Part shown: one piece after another, positions 24,544 to 35,293 of the stretch
How the letters are laid out: each line of letters opens with the position of its first letter
Numbering within the stretch: position 1 is the first letter of the stretch
Assembly: GCF_001704155.1 (NCBI RefSeq)
Contig: NZ_CP016294.1
Location: forward strand, 741,501-805,500
Length of the DNA stretch: 64,000 nucleotides
Direction: 5' to 3'
DNA from: Stenotrophomonas rhizophila
Lineage (GTDB): Bacteria; Pseudomonadota; Gammaproteobacteria; Xanthomonadales; Xanthomonadaceae
Made by a program: the position numbers and the translations under genes
The notes under the pieces: model-generated
What the model saw: only the letters and a program-made list of their open reading frames with translations
Told to the model about the DNA's origin: nothing
Database searches by the model: none

Positions 24544-25398
24544 TTACTTGACCGTCTTGAGGTGCTGTTCGAATTCGCTGAAGCCCGGACGCACGTTGGA
24601 CGGCAGGGTCTTGCGCGCGAATTCCAGCGCGATCTTCGGGTTGTAGCCGCGCAGGCAGGCCAGCAGGGCGGTCTTGACCGACTCATAGATGCGGCTGTCC
24701 TGCTCGGCGCGTGCTTCCACGGCCGCCGCCAGCGGGCTGACGAAGCCGTAGGCCAGCAGGATGCCCAGGAAGGTACCCACCAGCGCGCCGGCCACGTGCG
24801 CGCCCACTTCGGTGATTTCGCCACCGATCGAGCCCATGGTGATCACGATGCCCAGCACCGCGGCCACGATGCCGAAGCCGGGCAGGCCGTCGGAGACCTT
24901 GTTGAGCACGGCCGAGGGCTGCATGGCTTCGGCGTGGTGCTTTTCCAGCTCCATTTCCAGCAGCGGTTCCAGCTCGTGCGGTTCGATGTTGCTGCCGATC
25001 ATCAGGCGCAGGCAGTCGGTCATGAAGTCGACCAGGTGGTGGTCGGCCTGCACCTTGGGATAGTTGGCGAAGATGGCGCTGTCGGCCGGGCGCTCGACAT
25101 GGTCTTCCAGCGCCATGAAGCCTTCGCGGCGCGCCTTGTTGAGCAGTTCATAGAGCAGGCTCAGGACATCGATGTAGTCCTGCTGCTTGTAGCGCGGGCC
25201 CTTGAACACGCCCACCGTGGCCTGCAGGGTCTGCTTGACGGTCTTGAGCGGGGTGCCGACCAGGAACGCGCCCAGCGCCGCACCGCCGATGATGACCAGC
25301 TCATAGGGCTGCCACAGCGCGCCGAGCTTGCCGTGCGCGCCGACATAGCCGCCGAGCACGCTGAGGATGACGATGAGGAAGCCAACAATGATGAGCAT
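24544..25398 (-). CDS. motA: Flagellar motor stator protein MotA
   Basis: 284 residues with four hydrophobic segments: two near the N-terminus (LIIVGFLIVILSVLGGYVGA and LVIIGGAALGAFLVG) and two near 170-220 (GLPGFGIVAAVLGIVITMGS and VGTFLGILLAYGFVSPLA). The large cytosolic loop between them (RYKQQDYIDVLSLLYELLNK, then DHHLVDFMTDCLRLMIGS) is typical of the E. coli-like MotA group. The proline in GFGIVAAVLG region and the motB coupling support the call. First gene of motAB. Confidence 0.94.
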   Translation of the reverse strand: MLIIVGFLIVILSVLGGYVGAHGKLGALWQPYELVIIGGAALGAFLVGTPLKTVKQTLQATVGVFKGPRYKQQDYIDVLSLLYELLNKARREGFMALEDHVERPADSAIFANYPKVQADHHLVDFMTDCLRLMIGSNIEPHELEPLLEMELEKHHAEAMQPSAVLNKVSDGLPGFGIVAAVLGIVITMGSIGGEITEVGAHVAGALVGTFLGILLAYGFVSPLAAAVEARAEQDSRIYESVKTALLACLRGYNPKIALEFARKTLPSNVRPGFSEFEQHLKTVK

Positions 25399-25427
25399 GG
25401 GGCGGGCGCGGCGGTGGGGATATCACC

Positions 25428-25453
25428 ATGTCGGCCTGGCGCGCGCATTCTGA
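25428..25453 (-). promoter_or_regulatory. possible FliA (sigma-28) promoter of motAB
   Basis: On the minus strand TCAGAATG, 10 bases, then GCCGACAT lies about 30 bases before the motA start codon. The second box is close to the sigma-28 -10 consensus GCCGATAA; the first matches only partly. Assignment rests on motAB being class III flagellar genes in other gammaproteobacteria. Confidence 0.35.
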
Positions 25454-25525
25454 AGGGGGGCGTGGTCGGGCGTCACACTTTTGGTCGGCGCGCGGTACGT
25501 CGCCCGTAGGGTGCCCGCCCCCCTG

Positions 25526-25553
25526 GTAGGTGCCCACCGTTGGTGGGCACGCA
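25526..25553. repeat. single SMAG-type REP
   Basis: GTAG at 25526 followed by GTGCCCACC-GTT-GGTGGGCAC (9-bp stem). It lies between motA and the end of msrB. Confidence 0.75.
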
Positions 25554-25565
25554 TTGCCGGGGCGC

Positions 25566-26033
25566 TCAACCCGCTGGCTGGGCCTCGGCTCCACCGCGCT
25601 GCAACGGATCCGGATACGGCTGGCCATTCGGGGTAAACGACAGCGAAACCGAATTCAGACAGTGCCGCTCGAACGTCGGCGCCGGGCCATCCGGGAACAC
25701 GTGGCCGAGATGGCTGTCACAGCGGGCGCAAACGATTTCAGTTCGCACCATGCCATGACTGACATCACGGATTTCGCGCACATGGTCCGGGTCGAACGGG
25801 GCGAAGAAGCTCGGCCAGCCGGTGCCGGAGTCGAACTTGGTGCTGGAACGGAACAGCGGCAGGCCGCACAGGCGGCAGCCGTAGACACCGTCCTGCTTGT
25901 TGTCCAGGAACACCCCACAGAACGGGGCTTCGGTGCCGTGCTGGAGCAGGACGCGGCGCTCGTCGGCGCTGAGCCCGGCCACCAGCGCGTCGCGCTGGGC
26001 GTCGCTGGGCGGGGAGAGATCGAATGCGGTCAT
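25566..26033 (-). CDS. msrB: Peptide-methionine (R)-S-oxide reductase MsrB, cytosolic
   Basis: 155 residues without a signal peptide. Two CxxC zinc motifs (YGCRLCG and VCARCDSH), the substrate signature [19 protein letters not shown] and the catalytic Cys in [12 protein letters not shown] are all present. The start at 26033 is chosen because the family begins here, although the frame stays open further upstream. It reduces R-methionine sulfoxide in proteins with thioredoxin as donor. A second MsrB at 50.8 kb is exported, so the two act in different compartments. Confidence 0.93.
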   Translation of the reverse strand: MTAFDLSPPSDAQRDALVAGLSADERRVLLQHGTEAPFCGVFLDNKQDGVYGCRLCGLPLFRSSTKFDSGTGWPSFFAPFDPDHVREIRDVSHGMVRTEIVCARCDSHLGHVFPDGPAPTFERHCLNSVSLSFTPNGQPYPDPLQRGGAEAQPAG

Positions 26034-26138
26034 GGGTGGTCCTCGTGGGGATGGCAGGAAAATGGGGGCGGCGGCGCCCGGGGGCAAGCGCCGATGGCAT
26101 TCATGGTGCTGACACGCGCGCTGGCGCAGGGTGAATGC

Positions 26139-26546
26139 ATGTCCCGTCGTGAGTCCGCCGCCATGAAACGCTTCTTCCGGGGTGTCGTGTCGCTGGCCGT
26201 GCTGCTGCCGCTGGTCGCGGTGGCGCAGATGGCCGCGCCACGCAAACCCACCGATACCCGCCCGCCCACCCCCGTGGTACCTGCGCAGGCGCCGTCGCCC
26301 GCGCCGGTGAACACCCCGGCGCAGACGACGCAGCAGCTGCGCACCCACCCCATCCAGAGCCAGGGGCCGGCCCAGGTGGTGCCGCCTCCGCCGCCGGCCA
26401 CCACCGCGCCACCCAAGGTGTATGACCGACACGGCCGCATCGTGCCGGGCATGAAGCAGGCCGGCCCCAACCGCGTGCTGGATACGCGCACCGGCCGCTA
26501 TTACGACGCGGTGCCCACCGGTGATGGCCAACGCATCAAGCCCTGA
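26139..26546 (+). CDS. Proline-rich exported protein
   Basis: About 135 residues (127 if the ATG at 26163 is used). The segment [20 protein letters not shown] is a signal peptide. The mature chain is dominated by Pro/Gln/Thr/Ala (for example [20 protein letters not shown] and [13 protein letters not shown]) and ends in a compact motif, [18 protein letters not shown] and [12 protein letters not shown]. The tail looks like a small folded unit on a disordered stalk, so a periplasmic or envelope-spanning role is plausible. No family name. AGGG lies 7 bases before ATG 26139. Confidence 0.7.
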   Translation: MSRRESAAMKRFFRGVVSLAVLLPLVAVAQMAAPRKPTDTRPPTPVVPAQAPSPAPVNTPAQTTQQLRTHPIQSQGPAQVVPPPPPATTAPPKVYDRHGRIVPGMKQAGPNRVLDTRTGRYYDAVPTGDGQRIKP

Positions 26547-26690
26547 TGCATGAACGTTTCACAACCAATGCCCGCAGTCATCGGTGTCAACGCCGCAGCT
26601 CACTGCAATTTCGCCTGCGATTAACCGCCCTTCGCCGAGTCTCTACGTGCGCCGCAACAACGCGCATCCCCAAGCTCAGAAGGTGCAGTT

Positions 26691-26855
26691 ATGGCTAATC
26701 AGCAGAAGGGCAATCCCGGCAAGATGCCGCAGGAACAGCAGGGCCAGCAGAACCAGAAATCCGGCCAGCAGAACCAGCAGCAATGGGATCAGCAGAACCA
26801 GAAGGGTGGCAAACAGCAGGACCAGCGCCACCAGGACCAGAAACAGCAGCGTTGA
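26691..26855 (+). CDS. Small glutamine-rich hydrophilic protein
   Basis: 54 residues: begins MANQQKGNPGKMPQEQQGQQ and ends HQDQKQQR. About 40 percent of residues are Gln, the rest mainly Lys, Gly, Asn and Asp, with one Trp and no other hydrophobic core. AGAAGG (26678-26683) lies 7 bases before the ATG and a T-tailed hairpin follows the stop, so this is a complete small transcription unit. It resembles short hydrophilic stress-type proteins (KGG-like), but the KGG repeat itself is not present. Presumably disordered; function unknown. Confidence 0.75.
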   Translation: MANQQKGNPGKMPQEQQGQQNQKSGQQNQQQWDQQNQKGGKQQDQRHQDQKQQR

Positions 26856-26878
26856 TGCCTCTGGTCGGCAGCTACACG

Positions 26879-26906
26879 GGCGGTGCGCGCAAGCGCGCCG
26901 CCTTTT
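26879..26906 (+). terminator. intrinsic terminator after Gln-rich gene
   Basis: GGCGGTGCGC (26879-26888) pairs with GCGCGCCGCC (26893-26902) around a GCAA loop (one G-T mismatch), followed by TTTT. It closes the small Gln-rich gene just upstream of the convergent end of the Lrp-type gene. Confidence 0.8.
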
Positions 26907-26934
26907 GCATTTGCGAGGGGCGGTCCGGGTCAGC

Positions 26935-27414
26935 TCAGTCCGGAATCGGCAGGGTAAGCGTTTCCTTGACCTCTTCCATCACGATGTAGCTCTTGGATTC
27001 GCGCACGTGCGGCAGGGTCAGCAGGGTGCTGCCGAGCAGCTTGCGGTAGGAGGCCATTTCGCTGATGCGCGCCTTGAGCAGGTAATCGAAATCGCCCGAG
27101 ACCAGGTGGCATTCCAGTACGTTGGGCAGCTTCAGCGCTGCGCGGCGGAACTCCTCGAAGATGTCGCCGGACTTGTAGGCCAGGCTGATCTCCACGAACA
27201 CCAGCAGGCTGGCCTTGAGGTACTGCGGGTCCAGCCGTGCGTAGTAGCCGGTGATGGCGCCATCGCGTTCCAGCCGGCGCACCCGCTCGGTGCAGGGGGT
27301 GGTGGACAGCCCGACGCGCTCGCCCAGTTCGGTGAAGGAAATGCGCCCCTCCTCCTGCAGGATGCGCAGGATCTTGCGGTCGATCTTGTCCAGCTCGCGG
27401 GCACGGGCGGCCAT
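26935..27414 (-). CDS. dadR: Lrp/AsnC-family regulator, DadR-like
   Basis: 159 residues. The N-terminal winged HTH reads LDKIDRKILRILQEEGRISF, then ERVGLSTTPCTERVRRLERD; the C-terminal RAM domain has VLECHLVSGDFDYLLKARIS. It is divergent from dadA with a 148-bp intergenic region. In Pseudomonas, DadR is an Lrp-type activator of the alanine catabolic genes dadA-dadX; the same arrangement here supports that role. A short palindrome in the intergenic region may be its site. Confidence 0.85.
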   Translation of the reverse strand: MAARARELDKIDRKILRILQEEGRISFTELGERVGLSTTPCTERVRRLERDGAITGYYARLDPQYLKASLLVFVEISLAYKSGDIFEEFRRAALKLPNVLECHLVSGDFDYLLKARISEMASYRKLLGSTLLTLPHVRESKSYIVMEEVKETLTLPIPD

Positions 27415-27471
27415 GGCGTCAGCCTCTCAGTGGTGTTGGCGGGACAATATCCTGCCTGAGGCGCCAAAAAC

Positions 27472-27483
27472 AGCAAAATTGCT
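27472..27483. promoter_or_regulatory. candidate DadR operator in dadR-dadA intergenic region
   Basis: AGCAAAATTGCT has 5-bp inverted arms around AA, within an AT-rich stretch; a -10-like TATACT lies at 27498-27503, about 60 bases before dadA. Lrp-family proteins bind such AT-rich palindromes. No binding data; placed by position only. Confidence 0.4.
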
Positions 27484-27562
27484 TGGTTTGGCCGGAATAT
27501 ACTTCCTCAATTATGGTCCCGGCACGCTCCAGTGCAGGGAATGATCGGGTTGGAGAGGTCTC

Positions 27563-28876
27563 ATGCGCGTTCTAGTCCTAGGCAGTGGGGTAATCGGCAC
27601 GACCAGTGCCTGGTACCTGCGGCAGGCCGGGTTTGAAGTCACGGTGGTGGACCGCCAGCCCGGCCCGGCGCTGGAAACCAGCTTCGCCAACGCCGGCCAG
27701 CTTTCGTTCGGCTACACCTCGCCGTGGGCCGCCCCGGGCGTGCCGCTGAAGGCGGTGAAGTGGCTGTTCTCCGAACATGCGCCGCTGGCGATCCGCCCCG
27801 GTCTGGACCTGAACCAGTACCGCTGGCTGGCGCAGATGCTGCGTAACTGCACGCACGAGCGCTACGCCATCAACAAGGCGCGCATGGTGCGCATGTCCGA
27901 ATACAGCCGCGACTGCCTCAACGAGCTGCGTGCGCAGACCGGCATTGAGTTCGAAGGCCGCGACCTGGGCACCACCCAGCTGTTCCGCACCCAGCAGCAG
28001 CTGGATGCCTCGGCGCAGGACATCGAAGTGCTGGCCCAGTACGGCGTGCCGTATGAAGTGCTGGACCGCGCCGGCATCATCGCCCACGAACCGGCGCTGG
28101 CCAGCGTGGCCGACAAGCTGGTGGGCGCGCTGTGGCTGCCGCGCGACCAGACCGGCGACTGCCAGCTGTTCACCCGCCGCCTGGCGCAGATGGCGATGGA
28201 TGCGGGGGTGGAATTCCGCTTCGACCAGGACATCGCCGGGCTGGAAACCGACGGCGACCGCATCACCGGCGTGCGCATCGACGGCAAGGTCGAAACCGCC
28301 GACCGCTACGTGGTCGCGCTGGGCAGCTATTCGCCGTCGCTGGTGGCACCGCTGGGCATGCACCTGCCGGTGTACCCGCTGAAGGGCTACTCGCTGACGT
28401 TGCCGATCACCAACGCGGCGATGGCGCCGACCTCGACCATCCTGGACGAGAGCTACAAGGTGGCGGTGACCCGTTTCGACGACCGCATCCGCGTGGGCGG
28501 CATGGCCGAAGTGGGCGGGTTCGACCTGTCGCTGTCGCCGCGCCGCCGCGCCACCCTGGAAAAGGTGGTGGGCGATCTGTACCCGGAGGGCGGCGACCTG
28601 TCGCGCGCCGAATTCTGGACCGGGCTGCGCCCGGCCACCCCGGATGGCACGCCGGTGATCGGCGCCACCCCGTACCGCAACCTGTTCCTCAACACCGGCC
28701 ACGGCACGCTGGGCTGGACCATGGCCTGCGGCTCGGGCCGCTACCTGGCCGACCTGATGAGCGCGCGCCAGCCGCAGATCAGCACCGAAGGCCTGGATAT
28801 CTTCCGTTATGGCGGCCACCACGCCGCGTCCGTCCAACACAGTGAACCGAATGCATGCGCCCAGCCCGCGCGTTGA
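27563..28876 (+). CDS. dadA: D-amino acid dehydrogenase small subunit
   Basis: 437 residues. FAD-binding Rossmann motif at the N-terminus ([20 protein letters not shown]), then the family segments [20 protein letters not shown] and [15 protein letters not shown], and a C-terminal [20 protein letters not shown] and [16 protein letters not shown]. It oxidises D-alanine to pyruvate and feeds electrons to the respiratory chain at the inner membrane. It overlaps the alanine racemase gene by 22 bp and is divergent from the DadR-like gene, forming a complete alanine catabolic unit. Confidence 0.95.
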   Translation: MRVLVLGSGVIGTTSAWYLRQAGFEVTVVDRQPGPALETSFANAGQLSFGYTSPWAAPGVPLKAVKWLFSEHAPLAIRPGLDLNQYRWLAQMLRNCTHERYAINKARMVRMSEYSRDCLNELRAQTGIEFEGRDLGTTQLFRTQQQLDASAQDIEVLAQYGVPYEVLDRAGIIAHEPALASVADKLVGALWLPRDQTGDCQLFTRRLAQMAMDAGVEFRFDQDIAGLETDGDRITGVRIDGKVETADRYVVALGSYSPSLVAPLGMHLPVYPLKGYSLTLPITNAAMAPTSTILDESYKVAVTRFDDRIRVGGMAEVGGFDLSLSPRRRATLEKVVGDLYPEGGDLSRAEFWTGLRPATPDGTPVIGATPYRNLFLNTGHGTLGWTMACGSGRYLADLMSARQPQISTEGLDIFRYGGHHAASVQHSEPNACAQPAR

Positions 28877-29931
28877 TTGACCTGGAGGCGTTGCGCTCCA
28901 ACTTCCGCCTGGCCCGTGAACTGGGCGGCGGCCGCAAGACCCTGGCCGCGGTAAAAGCCGATGCCTATGGCCACGGTGCCGTCGCCTGCGCGCGCGCGCT
29001 GGACGGCGAAGCCGATGCGTTCGGCGTGGCCTGCATTGAAGAGGCGCTGGAACTGCGCGCGGCCGGCATCACCTCGCCGATCCTGCTGCTGGAAGGGTTC
29101 TTCGATGCCGACGAGCTGCCGCTGATCGTGCAGCACAGCCTGTGGTTCGCGGTGGCCGCGCCGTGGCAGGTGGACGCGGTGGAAGCGTTCCAGACCGACG
29201 CCACGCTGCAGATCTGGTTGAAGCTGGACAGCGGCATGCACCGCCTGGGCCTGTCGCCCGAAGATTTCCGCGCCGCGCACGCGCGGCTGTCGGCGCTGCC
29301 GCAGGTGGCACCGATGGTGCTGATGAGCCACATGGCGCGGGCCGACGAACTGGAGAGCCCGCGTACGCGAGAGCAGGCCGACCTGTTCGCCGCCACCATC
29401 GACGGCCTGGCCGGCGAAACCAGCCTGTGCAATTCACCGGCCCTGCTGGGCTGGCCGGACGTGCGCAGCGACTGGGTGCGCCCGGGCCTGATGCTGTACG
29501 GGGCCAACCCGCTGCAGAAGCACAATGCCTTTACCGAGCGCCTGCGCCCGGTGATGACCATGCAGTCGAAGATCTTCGCGGTCCGTGAGATCGCTTCGGG
29601 CGAACCGGTCGGCTACGGCGCACGCTTCGTGGCAGAACGCCCCACCCGCGTGGGCGTGGTGGCGCTGGGGTATGCCGATGGCTACCCGCAGTTCGCCCCG
29701 AACGGCACCCCGGTCCAGATCGATGGCCAGCCCGGCCATCTGATCGGCCGGGTCTCGATGGACATGCTGACCGTGGACCTGACCGACCTGCCGCAGACCG
29801 GGGTGGGCAGCACCGTCACCCTGTGGGGCGATGCCCCGCGCCTGGACGTGCTGGCCCCGCTGTGCAAGGTCAGCGCGTACCAGCTGCCGTGCGCGGTCAA
29901 GCGCGTGGCGCGGGTGCTCAGCGGCGCGTAG
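28855..29931 (+). CDS. alr: Alanine racemase (catabolic, DadX-type context)
   Basis: 358 residues. The PLP lysine is in [11 protein letters not shown] near residue 33, and the catalytic Tyr region is [20 protein letters not shown] with the GYADGYPQ motif after it. It converts L- to D-alanine, the substrate of the dehydrogenase encoded just upstream. Its ATG lies inside the end of dadA (22-bp overlap), so the two are translated together. The 3' end overlaps the convergent DUF3016 gene by 14 bp. The position suggests the catabolic enzyme; it could also be the only racemase. Confidence 0.94.
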   Translation: MRPARALIDLEALRSNFRLARELGGGRKTLAAVKADAYGHGAVACARALDGEADAFGVACIEEALELRAAGITSPILLLEGFFDADELPLIVQHSLWFAVAAPWQVDAVEAFQTDATLQIWLKLDSGMHRLGLSPEDFRAAHARLSALPQVAPMVLMSHMARADELESPRTREQADLFAATIDGLAGETSLCNSPALLGWPDVRSDWVRPGLMLYGANPLQKHNAFTERLRPVMTMQSKIFAVREIASGEPVGYGARFVAERPTRVGVVALGYADGYPQFAPNGTPVQIDGQPGHLIGRVSMDMLTVDLTDLPQTGVGSTVTLWGDAPRLDVLAPLCKVSAYQLPCAVKRVARVLSGA

Positions 29932-30478
29932 GCGGCAGCAGGCGCCGCAGCCAGTCATCGATCATCCGCTTCTCATAGCGCAGCGGGTCGTTGTTGCTGA
30001 GCAGGCCGGTGTTGCCCAGGTAGTTCATGTCGATCAGCTTCTCCTCGCCCTGGCGGACTACCCCACCGGTGGCGTCGCGCAGGGTGAAGGTCAGGGTCAT
30101 CCGCGGCGGATAGATGTCGCGCATGATCCGCACGTCATTGCCGCGCGGGCCGTTCTGCGGCTCGAACTCGCCGGCCCGCTTGATGTCGGTGATCTCCACG
30201 TCCAGGGTCTGGCCCGGGGGCAGGCGCTTGCTGGCGCTGCTGCGCAGGTAGTCGGCAAGCTGCTGCACCCAGTTGCCGCTTTGGGCCTCGAACCGGTTGG
30301 TGCTGCTGCGGATTTCAGTGAACTGGGCCGGGTCCGTCCACTTCACCTGGACCGGGCTTTCGCCAGTGAGCGCGCGGGGCGCCTTGGGGTCGGTGACGGT
30401 GCGCGGGGCGGCCGACGCGCTGCCGGCAAGCAGCAGCAGACAGCCCAGAGCACCAGCCAGCAAGGGTTTGCGGTTCAT
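29918..30478 (-). CDS. DUF3016 domain exported protein
   Basis: 186 residues with a signal peptide ([19 protein letters not shown]). The mature part matches DUF3016: [40 protein letters not shown], then [21 protein letters not shown] likely periplasmic protein of unknown function, common in xanthomonads and related groups. The start at 30478 is the Met directly before the signal peptide. It converges on the racemase gene. Confidence 0.85.
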   Translation of the reverse strand: MNRKPLLAGALGCLLLLAGSASAAPRTVTDPKAPRALTGESPVQVKWTDPAQFTEIRSSTNRFEAQSGNWVQQLADYLRSSASKRLPPGQTLDVEITDIKRAGEFEPQNGPRGNDVRIMRDIYPPRMTLTFTLRDATGGVVRQGEEKLIDMNYLGNTGLLSNNDPLRYEKRMIDDWLRRLLPPTRR

Positions 30479-30729
30479 GGCGTTGCCTCGGTCGGAGCGG
30501 CGGAAGAAGGTCGGTACTGAGTGTGATCCTGATCCGCCAGCGGGACAATTGCCGGAAACGGCAGGCAGGATCCCCGGTAGCCGGCAATTCACTTACGTCA
30601 AACCGGCAAGGGGCGCTTGACGCTACGAATACGCGCTCTGGAAGATGCTGTCTCCCTCCGTTCCACCAGTTGCCCCTCTTGACGCCCTTGCCCAGCCTGC
30701 CCGCCTCAACCCTGGAACGCGCCCCGTAC

Positions 30730-32697
<1,968 letters not shown>

Positions 32698-32711
32698 ATC
32701 AAAGGAACCGC

Positions 32712-33002
32712 ATGTCCCGCATCGCCCCCCGCATCCACACCAACCCGGCCGACATTGCCGAGCTCGAGGCCTTGCTGCCCCAGCTCAAAGGCCAGACCCA
32801 GGTCGAAGTCACGCTGAAAGACGGCCGCCGCCTGCTCGGCACCGTGGCGGTACAGCCCACCGTGCAGCAGTACCGAAATGCGGAAGAGAACGAAGGCAGC
32901 AATGGCCAGCTGCGTCTGGATGACCTGGATGCCCCGGTGCAGCAGCATGTGCTGTGGCTGGATGAGATCAGCACGGTCCGCCAGCTGCCCCCGGTGGAAT
33001 GA
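32712..33002 (+). CDS. DUF3247 family protein
   Basis: 96 residues. AAAGGAAC lies 5 bases before the ATG at 32712. The sequence (IHTNPADIAELEALLPQLKG, TLKDGRRLLGTVAVQPTVQQ, then NGQLRLDDLDAPVQQHVLWL) fits DUF3247, a small beta-rich family nearly confined to Xanthomonadaceae. The fold resembles Sm-like barrels in my reading, which is only an impression. Function unknown. Cotranscription with the kinase is likely from the short gap. Confidence 0.82.
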   Translation: MSRIAPRIHTNPADIAELEALLPQLKGQTQVEVTLKDGRRLLGTVAVQPTVQQYRNAEENEGSNGQLRLDDLDAPVQQHVLWLDEISTVRQLPPVE

Positions 33003-33044
33003 CCCTCCGGGCCGTGCCGGGCCCTGCCCGGCACGCGCCTTTCC

Positions 33045-33308
33045 TCAATGCGTGAAGACTTCCGGCTCAGCTTCGAAGCGGCGCGCATAGGCGCGCTCAT
33101 CCGCAATCCGGGCGACTTCGTCATCGGCCATGTCGGGCGCGCCGTACACCGCATAGGCCACGGCACCATCGGCCTGCTTGCCCACCTGGTGCAACCGGTA
33201 CCTCGAATGCCCACCACCGGTGTCCTCGGGGTAGTGCACCGGCGGCTGTGCGCCCTCCAGATCCATTTCGCTGTTGTCGACCACGCCACCGACGAACAAT
33301 GCGCGCAT
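33045..33308 (-). CDS. Orphan hypothetical protein
   Basis: 87 residues, preceded by GGAGG at good spacing from the ATG complement at 33306-33308, which supports real translation. MRALFVGGVVDNSEMDLEGA at the start and YRLHQVGKQADGAVAYAVYG in the middle suggest a small beta-rich protein; no membrane segment. I recognise no family. It converges with the DUF3247 gene and is divergent from rsmC. Confidence 0.65.
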   Translation of the reverse strand: MRALFVGGVVDNSEMDLEGAQPPVHYPEDTGGGHSRYRLHQVGKQADGAVAYAVYGAPDMADDEVARIADERAYARRFEAEPEVFTH

Positions 33309-33458
33309 GAGCTACCTCCGTTGCGGATGAGCCTTCACCCTGACCGACAGCCTGTTGCGATGGCATCAAGGCAGCGTTGAATAAACGCAAATCGGCCGCC
33401 GAACGGGGCCGATCGGCCGAAACGGTAGAATGGCGGTCTCTTTTCAAGATGTGCCCCC

Positions 33459-34577
33459 ATGGCTGCCCAGCACGACGCCCCCCTGGAAACCCTGTTCCTG
33501 CCGTTCGGCGGCGCGCTGTCCTGGCCGGCCGGGCCGGTGCTGTTCCTGCGCGCCCGCGATGGCTGGCCGCTGCGCGAGCACGCCCAACCGGGCCAGCTGG
33601 TCTGCGAGCAGAGCTTCCGCCCCTTCGCCGATGCGCTGGAAGCCAGCGGCTGGACCGTGCGCGACGAGCAGCAGCTGGCCGACGACAGCACCCGCTACGC
33701 GCTGGTGCTGGTGCTGCCGCCGCGCCAGCGTGAAGAAGCCCGCGCGCTGTTTGCCCGCGCGCTGGCGCTGGCCGCCCCGGGCGGCATCGTGGTGGCCTGC
33801 CAGCACAACAACGAAGGCGCCCGCTCCGGCGAAGGCGACCTGCAGCAGCTGGCCGGGCTGGGCGGCAAGATGACCAAGAACCACTGCCGGGTGTACTGGA
33901 CCGCGCCGTTGGAGGGTCAGCATGACGCCGCCCTGGCCCAGCGCTGGGCCGCGCTGGACGCGCCGCGCGCGATCCTGGGCGGGCGCTTCCAGAGCCGCCC
34001 GGGCATCTTCGCCTGGGACCGCATCGACCCGGCCTCGGCGCTGCTGGTGGAACAGCTGCCGGCCGACCTGGCCGGGCGCGGCGCGGACCTGGGCGCCGGC
34101 TTCGGCTACCTGTCCAGCGAAGTGCTGCAGCGCTGCCCGCAGGTGAGCGCGCTGGACCTGTTCGAGGCAGAAGGCCGCGCGTTGGCGCTGGCCAGGGTCA
34201 ATCTGGAGGCACTGGGCAAGCCGGCCAAGCTGGGCTTCCACTGGCAGGACGTCACCGCCGGCATCGAGGCGCAGTACGACTTCATCGTCACCAACCCGCC
34301 GTTCCACACTCCCTCGCGTGCCGACCGCCCGGACATCGGCCAGCGCTTCATCGCCGTGGCCGCGCAGGCGCTGCGCCCGGGTGGGCGGATGTGGCTGGTG
34401 GCCAACCGCCACCTGCCGTACGAGCAGATCCTCAACGAAAGCTTCGGCCAGGTGCGCGTGGCTGCAGAACGCGACGGCTTCAAGCTGATCGAGGCGACCA
34501 AGGCCAGCAAGAGCCCCACCCCCACCAGGGCCCCGCGCAGCGACGAGCCGAAGTGGGGCCGCGGGGGCCGCGCATGA
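33459..34577 (+). CDS. rsmC: 16S rRNA guanine-N2 methyltransferase, RsmC-like
   Basis: 372 residues. The N-terminal half is a degenerate methyltransferase-like domain (LFLRARDGWPLREHAQPGQL). The C-terminal half carries the SAM motif ADLGAGFGYLSSEVLQRCP, the acidic loop LDLFEAEGRAL and the catalytic NPPF motif in FIVTNPPFHTPSR. Two-domain size fits RsmC (m2G1207) and close relatives such as RlmG. The stop overlaps the rsuA start (ATGA), coupling two rRNA modification enzymes. A basic C-terminal tail (RAPRSDEPKWGRGGRA) may aid RNA binding. Confidence 0.87.
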   Translation: MAAQHDAPLETLFLPFGGALSWPAGPVLFLRARDGWPLREHAQPGQLVCEQSFRPFADALEASGWTVRDEQQLADDSTRYALVLVLPPRQREEARALFARALALAAPGGIVVACQHNNEGARSGEGDLQQLAGLGGKMTKNHCRVYWTAPLEGQHDAALAQRWAALDAPRAILGGRFQSRPGIFAWDRIDPASALLVEQLPADLAGRGADLGAGFGYLSSEVLQRCPQVSALDLFEAEGRALALARVNLEALGKPAKLGFHWQDVTAGIEAQYDFIVTNPPFHTPSRADRPDIGQRFIAVAAQALRPGGRMWLVANRHLPYEQILNESFGQVRVAAERDGFKLIEATKASKSPTPTRAPRSDEPKWGRGGRA

Positions 34578-35293
34578 AGCTGGTGAAACTGCTGGCCAAC
34601 CTGGGTTATGGCAGCCGCAAGCAGGTGCAGGGCATGTTCCGCGAGGGGCTCATCACCGATGCGGACGGCGAGGTGCTGTACGCCGATGACCAGGTCGCCC
34701 ACGAAGCGATCCGGGTCGAGGGGGAGCCGCTGGATCCGCCGCAGGGGCTGACCCTGATGCTGCACAAGCCGCGTGACTACACCTGTTCGACCAAGGACAA
34801 GGGCCGGCTGATCTACGACCTGTTGCCGCCGCGCTTCCGCGAGCGTTCGCCGGTGCTGTCGTCGGTGGGCCGGCTGGACCGCGACACCAGCGGCCTGCTG
34901 CTGATGACCGACGACGGCGCGCTGCTGCACCGGATCGTGTCGCCCAAATCGCGGCTGGACAAGGCCTACCAGGTCACCGTGGCCGAAGACCTGCGCGGTG
35001 ACGAGGTGGCACGTTTCGCCAGTGGCGCGCTGATGCTGGAAGCGGACGACAAGCCGCTGCTGCCGGCCGAACTGCACGTGCGCTCGGCGCGCGAGGCCGA
35101 ACTGGTGCTGCATGAAGGCCGCTACCACCAGGCCCGGCGCATGTTCGCGGCGGTGGGCAACCACGTGCAGGCACTGCACCGCAGCCGCATCGGCGGGCTG
35201 TCGCTGGGCGACCTGCCCGAGGGCGAGTGGCGCATGCTGGATGCGGCGGACCTGGAAACGCTGTTCACCGGGCACCTCACCGACGCGTCATGA
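34574..35293 (+). CDS. rsuA: 16S rRNA pseudouridine(516) synthase RsuA-like
   Basis: 239 residues. An N-terminal S4-like domain (KLVKLLANLGYGSRKQVQGM) is followed by the RsuA/RluB family catalytic segment SSVGRLDRDTSGLLLMTDDG, with the nucleophilic Asp in RLDRDT, and late ELVLHEGRYHQARRMFAAVG. The frame is open upstream but the start at 34574 makes the ATGA overlap with rsmC and starts at the S4 domain. It isomerises a uridine in the small-subunit rRNA. It overlaps the next gene by 4 bp. Confidence 0.9.
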   Translation: MKLVKLLANLGYGSRKQVQGMFREGLITDADGEVLYADDQVAHEAIRVEGEPLDPPQGLTLMLHKPRDYTCSTKDKGRLIYDLLPPRFRERSPVLSSVGRLDRDTSGLLLMTDDGALLHRIVSPKSRLDKAYQVTVAEDLRGDEVARFASGALMLEADDKPLLPAELHVRSAREAELVLHEGRYHQARRMFAAVGNHVQALHRSRIGGLSLGDLPEGEWRMLDAADLETLFTGHLTDAS

